A DNA stretch of 64,000 nt from Gaiellasilicea sp963705515 (GCA_963705515.1 CAVPJV010000009.1:806001-870000); one strand, 5' to 3'; numbered from the stretch's first letter, positions 33,687 to 45,370 are shown. The notes: generated from the sequence alone by a model not told the origin. Numbers and translations are program-made.

Positions 33687-36600
33687 TCAACTCTGTGCCA
33701 ATTCGACGAACCGGCAGAGCGCATTCGCGAGTCGCATCTGCGGGATCGTCTTCGCGTTCACCTCCAGCAGCCGCGGGCTCGCGACGAGATACGCGAGGCA
33801 GCGCGCCCGCGAGATCGCGACGTTGAGCCGGTTGCGCGAGAGCAGGAACTCGAGGCCGCGCGGGACGTCCTCCCCGCTCGAGCTCACCATCGAGTAGACG
33901 ACCGCGTCCGCCTCCTGGCCCTGGAACTTGTCGACCGTCCCCACGCGCACGCCCGGCAGCGCCTCGGCGAGCGCGTTCACCTGCGCGTTGTACGGCGAGA
34001 CGACGACGAGGTCGGTCACGCCCGCCGCCCGCAGCTCCGCGACCACGCGGCGCACCGCCTCGACCTCCTCCGGCGACTCCTGCCGCCGCGCGTCGTGCTC
34101 GACCGCGACGTAGCGCAGCCCGGTCCCGAGCGGCGTCGTCCGCTCGCGCGCCACGTCCGCCGGCTCGAGCCGCCCCTCGTAGAACTCCTCCGAGATGTAG
34201 CCGCACACGTCCGGGTGGAGCCGGTACGTGCGCTCGAGGAAGAGGCCGCGGTCGGGCGGCACGGTCGCCTCGTCGCCGAGCAGGTGCCGCAGCACCGAGG
34301 CGCCGCTGCCGGAGGGATGCGTCCCCTGGATCACCTGGTCGAGCTGCTGCGGGTCGCCGACGAGGACGACGTTCCGCGCCGCCGTCCCCATCGCGAGCGC
34401 GTCGGCGAGCGACACCTGCCCGGCCTCGTCGACGAAGAGGTAGTCGACCGCCTGGTTCTCGCGCGCGAAGAGCCACGCCGTCCCGGCGGCGAGGTCGGCG
34501 CCGACGGCCTCGTCCGCGTGATCGACGTCCTCGATCCCGGGCGCGTCGTAGTACGACTCCGGGTTGCCGGCGCTCGCCTTCTTGCGCCCGTCGAAGGAGA
34601 TCCCGATCTCGCCGGCCGCCTCGACGACCGCGTCGAGCAGGTTGTGGATCGCCTTGTGGCTGGTGGAGGCGACGCCGACCGTCTTCCCGTTCGCGAGCAG
34701 GTGCGCGATCAGGCGACCGGACGTCCAGGTCTTGCCCGAGCCGGGCGGGCCCTGGATCACGAGGTGGCGATCGTCCAGCCCCAGGACGAGCTCCTTCATC
34801 TCGTCGAGGTCGCTCGTCTGCACCGGCCGGTCGAACGGCTCGCGCCGCAGGATCGACTCGAGTGCGGGGTAGTGGCGGTCGCCGGCGAGGAGCGAGCGGC
34901 CGAACCGCATCAGCGCAGCCTCCTGCTCCGGCGTGTTGTAGGCGCTCTTCGGGACGATCGCCTCCGGCAGCGGTACGTCCTCGAACGAGCGGCCGCGCTT
35001 GAGCACGAGCCGCCGCGATTCGCGGTCGAGCTCGGTGATCGAGCCCGGCGACTTCCCGGTTGCACGATCGGCCGTCTGCTGGCCCACGCCGAGCTTGTGC
35101 TCCTGCGGCGGGAAGACGAGCGTGTAGGCCCAGGAACGGTCGACGCGCACCGGCTCGCCGTCCTGCTCGAGGCCGCTGATCGCCTCCGGGTCGTCGAGCA
35201 GCTCCTCGGGCGTCTGCTCCATCCGGTCGAAGTAGGCCCACCAGACGGGCTTGCGCTCGCGGTCGTGGTAGTCGAGCAGCTGCGCCGCGAGCTCCTCCCC
35301 CGCCTCGAGCAGCTCCGCGCGCAGCTCGGCCCGCTCCTCCTTCGCCTCCGGAACCGGCCTCGGCTCGGGCGGCGGCGGCGCGGGCGCGATCGGCCCGGCC
35401 AGCGGCTTCAGCTCGAGCAGCCAGTCGCGCAGCAGACGCGTCGCGATGCAGTCCTCGCGGTTGTACTCGTCGATCTGGTCGAGCAGCGCCTGCTCGCCGG
35501 TCTGCATCCACTGCTCGAAGATCACGATCGAGGTGCCGCCGTCCTTCACCTCGGCCTGCCGCTCGAAGTCGAGGAACGCCTCCATCTCCTTCAGCCCGTA
35601 GCCCCGCCGCGAGGTGCGGAGGCCGTTGCGGACGACCTTGAGCAGATCGACGAAGACGCCGCGGCGGAGCAGGTCGTCGAGCTCGGCCTCGCGCGTGCCG
35701 TAGCGGCCCATCAGCCGCTTCAGCGCCGTGATCTCGTAGGCGGCGTAGTGGTAGACGTGCAGGTCGGGGTACTCGTCCAGCCGCGCGTGGACGAGGTCGA
35801 TGAACCGCTCGAACGCCTGCCGCTCGGTGTCGTGGTCGTGCGCGTGCAGCGGCGTGAAGTTGCCGTCGACGTCGAGGATCCCCCAGAGGTACTCGAGCGA
35901 GCCGTCCTTGTCCCAGAACGGGTTGCCCTCGAAGTCGAAGAAGAGGTCGCCGGGCGAGGGCTCGGGCAGGAGCGCGAAGCCGGCTTCCTCCTGCTGCGGC
36001 AGCAGCCGGTAGATGTCCTCGCCGGTCTCGCGCGCGTGCAGCTGCAGCTCGGCCTGCTCGCGGTTCTTCGCCCACGTGTCCGGGTTGATCCCGCCGCGGC
36101 ACCGGCTCCGCGGGCGCGCGGCCGAGCTGGGCGAGCGTCGTGATCCCCGCGGCCGCGAGCTTCTCGATCTGCGTCCGGTAGACGCCGGCGACGCGGGTGA
36201 GGTGGTCGACCTCGTCCCACCAGGCGTCGCAGAGCGGCCTTGAAGTCGCAGACGTCACAGTGGTCGACCGGGTACGGCTCGGTCGGCGGCGGGTCGGCGA
36301 CGAACTGCTCGAGCCGCGAGCGGACGCGCCGGTAGTAGGCGGCGAACTCGCGCGGGTCGAAGGTCGCCTGCTCGCCGGAGCCGAGCAGGACGTGGATCTG
36401 CCGGTCGGTCGCTCCTTGGATCCGTGCGAGCTGCTCGTCGTAGAAGAGGAGCTGGAGGATGTAGGCGGGCTTGGCGTTGCGCGCGAGCTTGGTGTCGAGC
36501 GCCTCGTAGACGCCGTCCGGCCGGCGGAGGAGGAAGTCGGCGACGCCGCGCCAGTGCTCGTGCGCGAAGACGCCCTGGTAGATGACGTCGGCCTCGCCGT

Positions 36601-36892
36601 CGCGGATCGCGTCGGCGGTCGCGCGGGCGGCGCCGTCGTAGTCGCCACGCGGGTCGGCGATCTCGAGCACGGTCTTCCCGTCCGCGCGGAGGTGCTCGAG
36701 GTAGGCGCGCTCGTGCTCGAGCCCCTTGCGGAAGATCAGCTCCGCCTGCTCGTTCTCGACCTCGGGCCGGTCGAGCTCGCCGCGCGCGTGCGCGAGCGAG
36801 AGCGTCGTCAGGTGCTCGCAGGCGAGGAAGGCCGTGACGTCGGACGGCGAGAGCTGGAGTTGATCGAGCGTCGAGCTGCACGCATCAAGCAT
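33687..36892 (-). CDS. TM0106-type RecB-like nuclease fused to a superfamily 1 helicase (two frameshifts)
   Basis: About 1068 aa, read across breaks near 36235 and 36105. The N terminus (SPSDVTAFLACEH) gives one Cys, with HCDVCDFK and LCDAWW supplying the others of a Cas4/AddB-like 4Fe-4S cluster. YEALDTKLARNAKPAYILQLLFYDEQL carries the PD-(D/E)XK motif and the QxxxY of RecB nucleases. DLFFDFEGNPFW begins an RNase H-like domain that ends near DCIATRLLRDW. The C-terminal DNA2/UPF1-like helicase has GPPGSGKT (Walker A), LFVDEAGQVS (II), LVGDPQQL (III), TVDKFQGQEADAV and NVAISRAR. It probably unwinds and degrades foreign or broken DNA. It lies 121 bases after DUF6308 on the same strand. Confidence 0.85.
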
Positions 36893-37013
36893 CACGGTCC
36901 AGCCGGTCGTCCTCACGGTTGCCTGCGTGACACAATGCAGCCGAGCGGTCACCGTACGACCTACTGAGCCGCATCGAGCCACCGCCGCAATTCGTGACGT
37001 GTGCGCGCGGCGC

Positions 37014-37759
37014 CTACGGCACCAATGGCCGCAGCGAGGATGCGCGTCCATCGTCGGATACCTGCAGTCCGAGATCGATACAGAGCTTCTCGACCTCGTC
37101 CGGCTGGGCGCAGAGCGCGTGGCTCCTCGTCCCAGCCGGGTCGGATTACCCCGGAGTACGCCCACGTGAAGAGATCGAGGATCCGACACTCGCTTAGGTC
37201 GTATCCGGCATCGTGTAAGCTCGCGCTGGACCCACTGGATGGTCGTGAGGTTCGCGTCAAGCTCGACCTTGTACGAGCGATGAAGCGCAAGAGCCACGTC
37301 TGAGGAATGTCCGGTCGGAATGTCGTCGACCGCCCGCAAGTACGCGACCACGACCGAATCGAGCATCGGAATGAGGGCAGGCCGCTTCTTGTGCAGCACC
37401 TTTGTCATCTTCGCTAGCCCGACACCGCGAATGTCGCTCATTGCGGCATAAAGCGCATGAAGGCCGTCCCATGGAATCTCCTCGGCCGAGGCCGTGAGAG
37501 ATGAGTCCGACGGAACAACGGCGAGCGCCGCTTCGATCCGCTGACGCCTCCCGAGAATCGCCTTGACCTCGGCCGCGCTGATGCGACCGTTGATCCGGTT
37601 TGCAATCCGTACGTCGGCTTCGGAGATCTGGTTGTCGGGGGCGATCGGGGTCGAGTCGTACGTTCGGTAGCTGAAGTCGTTCGCGAGAAAGCGGAGGGCG
37701 TGCTCGAGCGGCTCGCCGATCGTTACCCCATTCCGAAATTCCAGCTGAGCGGTCGTCAA
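37014..37759 (-). CDS. DUF6308-family protein (two frameshifts)
   Basis: TTG 37759 overlaps the DUF262 stop (TTGA). The product begins LEFRNGVTIGEPLEHALRF and contains FLANDFSYRTYD, EADVRIANRINGRISAAE and GVGLAKMTKVLHKKRPALIP, the core of DUF6308. After frame changes near 37215 and 37130 it continues YDLSECRILDLFTWAYSG and ALCAQPDEVEKLCIDLGL, then stops at 37014. About 247 aa. The GVGLAKMTK segment resembles a helix-hairpin-helix. Function unknown; its place after DUF262 in an R-M operon suggests a defence role. Lower-GC codons than neighbouring housekeeping genes suggest transfer. Confidence 0.7.
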
Positions 37760-39753
37760 GCTGCCGTCGGCTCGTCGCGCGACTCCACGTGTTCCCGAAC
37801 GAGCTGGTACGCATCATCCTGCTGACCGTCCGGGATGAGGCCCTCCTCGTCGAGCTCTCGAGTGATCTCAAGGCAGCTCGCTCCGTCGTCGATCCGAGCC
37901 TCGATTAAGCGTCGGAGGTCGTCGTCGAGCTCGAATCTAATGCGCGGCGCCTCCTCAATCCGCGCCGCCGCTAGTTCCACGGGTTCTTCGAGGTCGGCAC
38001 TACCCATCGCGGAGATTCGTTCGAATCCTTCGTGGATGATCGCTGCGATCAGCGAACGCCGCTGCTCGAGAAACCCTCGGTATGGCAACTGCTCCCAGTT
38101 GTCCGGAAGCGCGTGGTACCGGCGCATTTCGCCACGACCACTCTCCGGGACTCTCGCGATGTACTCAGGGAAGTAGTCCGCGGGCGCTCGGTCCGTGATC
38201 TCGCCGTTATCGCCCCATTCGAGAAGTGCGTAGTTGGCGATTTGGTTCGTCTCTCGAATCTCCGTGATCCCTAACGTCCGAAGATGTCCCACCGGGAAGA
38301 GGTGATGGCGCTCCAGAGCAGCCCTAGTTGCGCGCACTGCCGGATCGAAAAGTTCGCTAACCCGAATCTTCGAGAAGAGCACGGGCGCGCCGAGGATGTT
38401 GAGAGCCGCGTAGTAAGCAAACAGACCCGGCGCACGGCCCGAGGACGTGGCCAGATCCGCCGGCAGCGTAATCTCCCAGAAGTCGGTCGTGAGGGATGTC
38501 TCGATGAGCTGCTCGAGAGTCTTCTCGAACGTGTCAGCATCTTCGATGTCCCGCAGCCTAGCGAGGTCCTGATCCATGATTGTCTCGGGTGAGTTCGTGT
38601 ACCGCCCGGTGAGCGTAGACATGAAGAACCACCGCGCGATGAGCCTCCGCAACCGATGCGGGGCAAGCCCGAATTGCTTTCGGCCGAGAATGAAGAGCGC
38701 GTAGGTGTACAGGATCGCGTTCTCCGACGAGATCATCTGATTGGAACGGAATCCCGCCGCGGTCAGACACTTCAAGTACTCGTGCCACGTAGTCAGGTCG
38801 AGAGTCCATTGCTGCGCTTCTTTGAGCCGCGCGAACTGAGCGTCGCGGAGATCCGGAGAGTAAAGACCGGTCTCCGGATGCTTGCCGCGGAGGACTTGGT
38901 ACACGCTCTTCAATCGGCCACGCCCGAACCCGACCGCAACCGCAGTCCTGAGAAGCTGGTCCGGCTCGGGCCGAAGGTGATAGTTGAATGGTGAAGGACC
39001 CGCGTCGGCAACGCGCGATGCTCGGCAGAACTGCTCGAGGTCTGCACGACCCGTATCCCAGAAGACCGACAGCAGCGTCAGACTGAAGTCCGCCTGGTTG
39101 AGCTTGACGCCTTCGCTGTTGATGCGAACGAAGATGTCGGCAACCTGCTCCTCGTCGACTGACGATGCAATTTCGAGAGCGGTGAACGGATACTTCTTCA
39201 GATCGAAGACGCCGTCGATGCTGTGCGCGATCGCGTCCTTCTCGTCCGACGAGATTTCACGCGAGGTGCCGAGCTTCGATAGAAAGTCATCGATTGCGCC
39301 ATAGCTGCCCGACCATGACCAGAGCTCAGACAGGTCGGGAATGAACTCCGGATCCTTCCGGATCGCTGCGTCCGCGACCTCGAACCGGCCGTCGCGAGGG
39401 CGGAACGCGATATGGATCCGTTGCTCGCGGTAGTCAGCGTTCATCACGGGTATGCCTCGCAGTACGGCGTATAGCGACGTCATCCGCTGCTGGCCATCCA
39501 CGATCAGTAGTCGTGGTACCCGTTGCTTCGCCTCGACACCAATCGCCTTTGTCCCAACGAGCTCGTCGTTCGCCCAGAAGAGGAGGAAGCCGACAGGGAA
39601 ACCCTTGAACATGGAATCGAAGAGGTCGCGCACGCGAGCCGCCGACCATACGAACGGCCGCTGAATGTCAGGCAAGCCGATCTCGCCGGACTCGACTCCG
39701 TATAGGAGCCCCTCGAGCGTGTAGTCGATTTTCTTGAACAACGTCTGACTCAC
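37756..39753 (-). CDS. DUF262 (GmrSD-like) protein
   Basis: The 665-aa protein has the DUF262 N-terminal signature: LPDIQRPFVWSAARVRDLF, GFPVGFLLFW, and LLIVDGQQRMTSLYAVL, the DGQQR motif typical of the GmrSD type IV restriction family (NTPase/ParB-like). A C-terminal segment has ERHHLFPVGHL...NQIANYALLEW, resembling the HNH-like part of DUF1524 partners. The long central region is helical. It is in a clean frame despite error-rich neighbours. GTG 39753 overlaps the HsdM stop (GTGA) and its own stop overlaps DUF6308. Codons are less GC-biased than average. Probable role: restriction of modified or invading DNA. Confidence 0.85.
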   Translation of the reverse strand: MSQTLFKKIDYTLEGLLYGVESGEIGLPDIQRPFVWSAARVRDLFDSMFKGFPVGFLLFWANDELVGTKAIGVEAKQRVPRLLIVDGQQRMTSLYAVLRGIPVMNADYREQRIHIAFRPRDGRFEVADAAIRKDPEFIPDLSELWSWSGSYGAIDDFLSKLGTSREISSDEKDAIAHSIDGVFDLKKYPFTALEIASSVDEEQVADIFVRINSEGVKLNQADFSLTLLSVFWDTGRADLEQFCRASRVADAGPSPFNYHLRPEPDQLLRTAVAVGFGRGRLKSVYQVLRGKHPETGLYSPDLRDAQFARLKEAQQWTLDLTTWHEYLKCLTAAGFRSNQMISSENAILYTYALFILGRKQFGLAPHRLRRLIARWFFMSTLTGRYTNSPETIMDQDLARLRDIEDADTFEKTLEQLIETSLTTDFWEITLPADLATSSGRAPGLFAYYAALNILGAPVLFSKIRVSELFDPAVRATRAALERHHLFPVGHLRTLGITEIRETNQIANYALLEWGDNGEITDRAPADYFPEYIARVPESGRGEMRRYHALPDNWEQLPYRGFLEQRRSLIAAIIHEGFERISAMGSADLEEPVELAAARIEEAPRIRFELDDDLRRLIEARIDDGASCLEITRELDEEGLIPDGQQDDAYQLVREHVESRDEPTAA

Positions 39754-41239
39754 GTCGGGTCTCCCTCGCTTGTTGAATGCTGCGACACCATGCTTGCCGC
39801 AATCGCGCTGAACTCGGCGAGCGCGGCCTCCAGATCTTCCACGATCTCCTGCGCGATGACCTCGGGCGGTGGCAGATTCTCCATGTCCTCGAGCGACTCG
39901 TCGCGCAGCCACGTGATGTCGAGGCTCACCTTGTCCCGCGCGAGCAGCTCGTCGTAGGCGAACCGCTTGAACCGCTCCGTCTCCTCGCGCGCAGCGTAGG
40001 CGTCGACGAACTCCTGGAGATGCTCGCGCCGGAGCGGGTTCTGCTTCAGCGTGAAGTGCTTGTTCGTGCGCAAGTCGTAGATCCAGAGCTCCTGCGTCCA
40101 CGGCGTCTCGCTCGCAGGCTTGCGGTCGAAGAAGAGCACGTTCGCCTTCACGCCCTGCGCGTAGAAGATCCCGGTCGGCAGCCGCAGCAGCGTGTGGACG
40201 TCGCACTCGTGCAGCAGCTTCCGGCGCACCGTCTCGCCCGCGCCGCCCTCGAAGAGCACGTTGTCGGGCACGACCACCGCCGCGCGCCCGTCGGTCTTGA
40301 GCAGCGTCTTGACGTGCTGGACGAAGTTGAGCTGCTTGTTGCTGGTCGAGGCCCAGAAGTCGTCGCGGACGACGACGAGCGACTTCGCGCTCCGCCTCCC
40401 CTTCTCGTTCACGATACGCAGACGACGACTTCTTGCCGAACGGCGGGTTCGTCAGCACCAGCTCGAACCGCTCGCCCGGGTCGGCCGCCGAGCGCGTCGT
40501 CCGACGGCGATCGGGCTGTCGCGTCGTCGGCGCCGATCCCGTGCAGCAGCAGGTTCATCGCGCAGAGCCGCGCGGTCGCTGTCGACGATCTCCCAGCCGT
40601 CGCAGCGCCTCGTAGCGCAGGTGCTCGCTTCTGGTCGGGGTCGAGCATCGCGTTGCTGCGTCGACGTAGTCGTGCGCCGCGAGCAGGAAGCCGCCGGTGC
40701 CGCACGCCGGGATCGCAGATCGTCATCCCCGGCGTCGGGCCGCATCACCTCGACGATCGCCTGGATCAGCGGCCGCGGCGTGAAGTACTGCCCGGCGCCG
40801 CTCTTCACGTCCTGCGGCGTTCTTCTCGAGCAGACCCTCGTAGGCGTCGCCCTTCACGTCGCCGTCGAGCGTCAGCCACGTCTCCTTGTCGATCAGGTCG
40901 ACGATCGAGCCGCCGCAGCAGCGCCGGGTTCTGGATCTTGTTCTGCGCCTTCCGGAAGATGACGCCGAGCATGCCGCCGGCTTGCGGCCGAGCTCCTCGA
41001 GCACGTGGCGGTAGTGCACTCTCGAGGTCGTCGCCGTCGCGCGACGAGCAGCGACGGCCAGTCGAAGCCGTCCGGCACGATCGGCTCGCCGGTCGAACGG
41101 CGGCTTCGTCTGCTCGTCGGCCATCTTGAGGAAGAGCAGGTAGGTGAGCTGCTCGAGGTAGTCGCCGTACGAGAGGCCGTCGTCGCGGAGGACGTTCGCA
41201 GTAGTTCCAGAGCTTCTGGACGAGGCCGTTACTGCTCAC
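39750..41239 (-). CDS. hsdM: Type I R-M methyltransferase subunit HsdM (many frameshifts)
   Basis: The conserved sequence runs through all three frames. It starts SSNGLVQKLWNYC and continues YGDYLEQLTYLLFLKMADE, KSGAGQYFTPRPLIQAIVEV, the AdoMet motif (DPACGTGGFL, broken by indels near 40720), MNLLLHGIGADDA, the catalytic NPPF in LTNPPFGKKSS, and then a clean stretch VRDDFWASTSNKQLNFVQHV to the end. Indels occur about every 40-100 bases between 40400 and 41200, yet motif residues are preserved in order. About 490 aa when corrected. GTG 41239 overlaps the HsdS stop and the end overlaps DUF262. It methylates adenine in the HsdS target. Confidence 0.82.
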
Positions 41240-42560
41240 GCCGCGTCTCGCTTCCTGCGGGTCGGCTTCGGGGCGGCCGCGCGCTCGGCTCGGATGCGCT
41301 CGAGCAGCACCGAGGCCGGCTCGTCGTCCGAGTCCTGCGGGACGAGCTCGCCGCGGAAGGCGCGCTCGAGGATTACGCGGCGCAGCGCGGCACTGCCTGC
41401 TCTGCGCCAGACTCACGGAAGCGTGAAGCGAGTCGATCAGCGACAGCTGGCTGTTCAAGGTCGGCCACGATCGTGAGCTGCGCGTCCACGGAGGCACCGG
41501 GACCTGAAGTCGCGAGACGCGTGACGGCTTGATTTCGAGCAACCACGGAGCCGTCGCTTGACGATGTCCGAGTTCGACACCGTCTCGAACCACAGGCGAA
41601 GAAACGCAGCATTTAGTCAACCCGACTGGGGATCACACCCATCGTGTTGAGAATCGCACGCTGCCTCCCCCACGCAGATCGCGCTTCTTGTTCGTGGCGA
41701 TCGCTGCCGCGATGCTTCGGGAAGATCACCGTTCCGGCGGGCCAAGACGGACGCGATACTCCCTCGCTGCCTCTGAGCCAGGTACGTTCGAGCAGGCCAC
41801 ATACGCGCGCGATCATCCGCGACGTTCAGTCGCCCCTTGAAGAACGGGATGTTCGGCCTTCGGTCGGCTGAGTCCCGGGCGGAGTGCTGTCCGACCAGCC
41901 GAACGTCGATACGTCACCGAAGCCGGCGAGCGGCAGCCCGTCGAAGGCGGCCAAGAGTCGCAGCGAGCGCGGAGGATGCTGACTCGTCGCAGGCTGTCGT
42001 TCGATAGCTCCGCTCGCGCGTCGAGCCGCGAGAACTGCTCCTCGATCGCCGCAACGATCTGGCGCTGCTCGGCGACCGGCGGCAGCGGCAGCGACCTGGC
42101 GGAGAACGTCGGGACCTGACTTCGGCGCGTGTACCGGCGACCTGAGGGCTCCATCGACGCTCGACTCGATCCAGCGTCGGAACGTCGGCGACGAGAGGTA
42201 CCAGCGGAGGAAGCGAGGCGAGCGTGCGTGAGACGCGTTCGAAGTTCAGATACTGGCAGGCGACGCGATCTACCGCGCAATCGGTGATCGCGATCGGCAA
42301 CAAGCTCACACTCGGCTGATGCGTGGATTGATCTTGCAGATCAATAGCATCGCCGGTGCTCGTACCTGCGCGACGTCGCGCATCCGTATCTGCGCGCCAC
42401 TGAGCTGCTCAGGTGTGCGAGCAGCGAGACGCCGGCACGCGTCCACAGCTCAGTACGAGCTCGCCTGGTTCAGCGGTCGTGACGCGCATCCCGAACCTCC
42501 GTCTCCGACGCTCGCGCAAGCGTCGGCCGCTGCCCAACCTCGCGGGCAACTGAGCGTCAT
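41236..42560 (-). CDS. hsdS: Type I R-M specificity subunit HsdS (many frameshifts)
   Basis: HsdS layout can be followed across frames. ATG 42560 begins MTLSCPRGW and overlaps the HsdR stop. A first target-recognition domain ends in PPVAEQRQIVAAIEEQFSRLDA, the first conserved coiled coil. A second TRD follows and ends in VDAQLTIVADLEQ plus QLSLIDSLHASVSLAQ. The C-terminal signature is AFRGELVPQDSDDEPASVL. About 440 aa. The TRDs are variable, so the DNA target cannot be read from the sequence. Frame breaks are frequent, as in the adjoining hsdM and hsdR. Confidence 0.78.
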
Positions 42561-45370
42561 GCGACGAGCACCTCGTTCAGCTCATCCAGCAGCGGCGCCG
42601 AGATCGTCGCCGAAGACCTCGACGGCCTCGCCGATCGCCACCGTGCTGGACGAACGGCGCGTAGCCGAAGTCCTCGACGCGCGACACCGAGCGACGTCGC
42701 GACCGCGTCCGCGATCCAGTGCAGCCAGCGCAGCTGCTCGGGCGTGAACTCGCGGCCGGCGTTCTCCTGCTGGAGCAGCCAGGCGTCGAAGCGCTCGCGC
42801 ACGCGCTCCGGGAAAGCGACGAGCTCGTCGTCCTCGTGCAGCGCGAAGCGAACGAGCGAGACGAGGTCGGTCAGCACGCGCTGCTGCGAGCCGCGCACGC
42901 GCGAGCGGTCGAGCGCCTCGTACGCGTGCCAGAGCCGCTCGGGCGTCCAGCGGTGTGGCGGCTTCGCGATCGCGTCGGCGAGCTCCTTCACCTGCGCGAA
43001 GGTCAGCCGCTCGCGGTACGGGCGCGAGTAGAGCACCTGGAGCGCCGTGACGTCGTCGCGGTGCTCGGCGAGGAACTGCCTCGAACGACTCGACCGTCGA
43101 GCGCGCACGGTCGGTCGCGTCCTCCGAGTAGCCGGCCTCGATCAGCTCGTCCTTCGAGAACTCGTCGATCAGCTGCTCGTGCTGCCGGCGCAGCTCGACC
43201 AGGCGCTGCGCGCAGATCGGGGTTCTGCGCGAGCGGGGCGACGGCAGTCTCGACGAGCGTCCTCGGGCGGCCGCGGCGATCTCGTCCACGCTCGGCTCGT
43301 CCGGGCCGGACGCCGCGCGCGCGGCCTCGAGCTGCCGGTCGGGATCGACTGCCTCGACGATGCCGCGCGAGAGGTCGCGGAGGCGACATCCCGGCGAGCT
43401 CCTCCAGCTCCGCGCGCTGCTCGGGCGTCAGCCGGCGATCGAGTCGCGCGATCCGCACCGCGACGGTGGAGACGCACGTCCGCAGTGCGGACGCCGAACG
43501 AGAGCTGCCGCATCAGCTTCTCGAGCGGCACGGTCGGCTTGCGGTCGAGCGGGTCGGTCTCGACGAGGTCGGTCTCGGTCACCCCGACGGCGTCGACGAT
43601 CACGAAGCGGTCCTTCGTCCTTCGCGTCCGGGGTGACGATCTGGAAGTCCGACGGCTCGATCACCCGCACGCCGCGCCCCTTCATCTGCTCGAAGTAGGT
43701 GCGGCTCTTGACGGAGCGCATGAAGAAGACGCACTCGAGCGGCTTCACGTCGGTGCCGGTGGCGATCATGTCGACGGTGACGGCGATCCGCGGGTTGTAG
43801 CTGTTGCGGAACGACGCGATCAGGTCGTCGGTCTCCTGCGGCCGGTCGCCTTGTAGGTGATCTTCGCGGCGAAGTCGTCGCCCTTGCCGAACTCCTCGCG
43901 GACGCTCTGGACGATGTCGTCGGCGTGCGCGTCGTCCTTGGCGAAGATCAGCGTCTTCGGCACCTCGGTGCGGCCGGGGAAGATCTCCGTGAAGAGACGG
44001 TCCCGGAACGTGCGGACGACGGTGCGGATCTGGTCCTTCGCGACGACAGCGCGGTCGAGCGCCTCGGCGCCGTAGGCGACCTCCTCGTCGAGCTTCTGCC
44101 AGCGGCGCGCGCGCGTCTGGCGGTCGCGGAACTCGGTGACGAGGCCGGCGTCGACGGTGCTGCCGCCGCTCGGTGATCGTCGGTGCGGATCCGGTAGACG
44201 TCGAAGTCGACGTTGACCTGGTCGGCGACGGCCTGCTCGTGCGTGTACTCCATCACGAGGTTCTGGTTGAAGAAGCCGAGCGCCTGCTTGTTCGGGGTCG
44301 CGGTGAGCCCGATCACGAAGGCGTCGAAGTAGTCGATCACCTGCCGCCAGACGCCGAAGATCGAGCGGTGGCACTCGTCGACGATGATCGACGTCGAACG
44401 TCTCGGGCGGGATCGCGGGGTTGTACTCGACCGTGACGGGCTGTCTCGGGCTCGACGTCGTGTGCGGAGTGCTCGTCGAGCTCCTCGTCGAGCTCGGCGT
44501 CGCCGCGGAGGGTCGAGTAGAGACGCTGGATTGTCGAGATCGTCGACGCGCGCGACCGGGTCGATGCCGTTGCCGGCGAGGTGCTGGACGTTGTAGAGCT
44601 CGGTGAACTTGCGGTTCACGTCCGGGACGGTGAAGCCCTGGAACTCCTTCAGCGTCTGGCGGCCGAGGTTGGCGCGGTCGACGAGGAAGAGGACGCGACG
44701 GGCGTTGCCGTACTTGATCAGCGCGGTAGGCGATGTTCGCGGCGGTGTATGTCTTGCCTGAGCCGGTCGCCATCTGGATGAGGGCGCGCGGTCGCGATCT
44801 GCGCGAGCGACTCGCTCGAGGTTCTCGATCGCACGTCGCCTGGGCGGGCCAGAGGTTCGTCAGAGTCGAAGCTACGCGGAGGCGTCTGGAGGAGGTGGCG
44901 GAGCGTGCCGACGCCGCGGCGCGCTGTCGTCGACCCAGCCGGCGAGCGTCTCGGGTCGGTGGAACCAGAAGACGTCGCGGCTCGTCGGGTGACGGGTCGA
45001 GGCCGTTCGTGAAGCGCGTCTCGGTGCCGGTCGACTGGTACGCGAACGGCAGCGGCGCCGTCGAGCGCGGATCGGGACATCGTCGGGAGGCCGTCGACGT
45101 ACTTCGCGGTCTGCCATGCGACGCCGGTGAGCGTTTCGCCTTCTTTCTTCGCTTCGATCACGCCGACGGCCTCGCCGTCGACGTAGAGGAGGTAGTCCAC
45201 GCGCCCGTGCGGGCGGCTTCAGAGATGAACTCGCGGACGGCGACGCCGCGGGAGGCGCCGAGGTTGACGGCACGAGCGTCTTGCACCGCCCAGCCCGCAG
45301 CAACGAGCATCTCGTCGATGCGGACACGAGCGCGCGCTTCGGGCGTGAGGTACGTCAGCGCATCCGTCAT
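42557..45370 (-). CDS. hsdR: Type I R-M restriction subunit HsdR (many frameshifts)
   Basis: About 930 aa when frames are joined. ATG 45370 begins MTDALTYLTPEARARVRIDE; the nuclease region includes DYLLYVDGEAVGVIEAKKEG with the catalytic E-x-K. The motor has ATGSGKTYTAANIAYR (Walker A), VDECHRSIFGVWRQVI (DECH box), VIGLTATPNKQALGFFNQN and KTLIFAKDDAHADDIV. A C-terminal EcoEI-type domain reaches LLDELNEVLVA. Frame changes occur roughly every 50-150 bases between 42560 and 45250 with no loss of motifs, which suggests poor consensus. It overlaps SNF2 upstream and HsdS downstream by 4 bases each. Confidence 0.83.

Noticed and set aside
41617..41870. Several 60-75-codon frames inside hsdS as separate small genes
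   Set aside because: They are fragments created by the indels in hsdS and its complement, and none has a convincing start.
40400..45300. Programmed frameshifting in the hsd genes
   Set aside because: Breaks are far too frequent, go both ways, and lack slippery heptamers or downstream structures.
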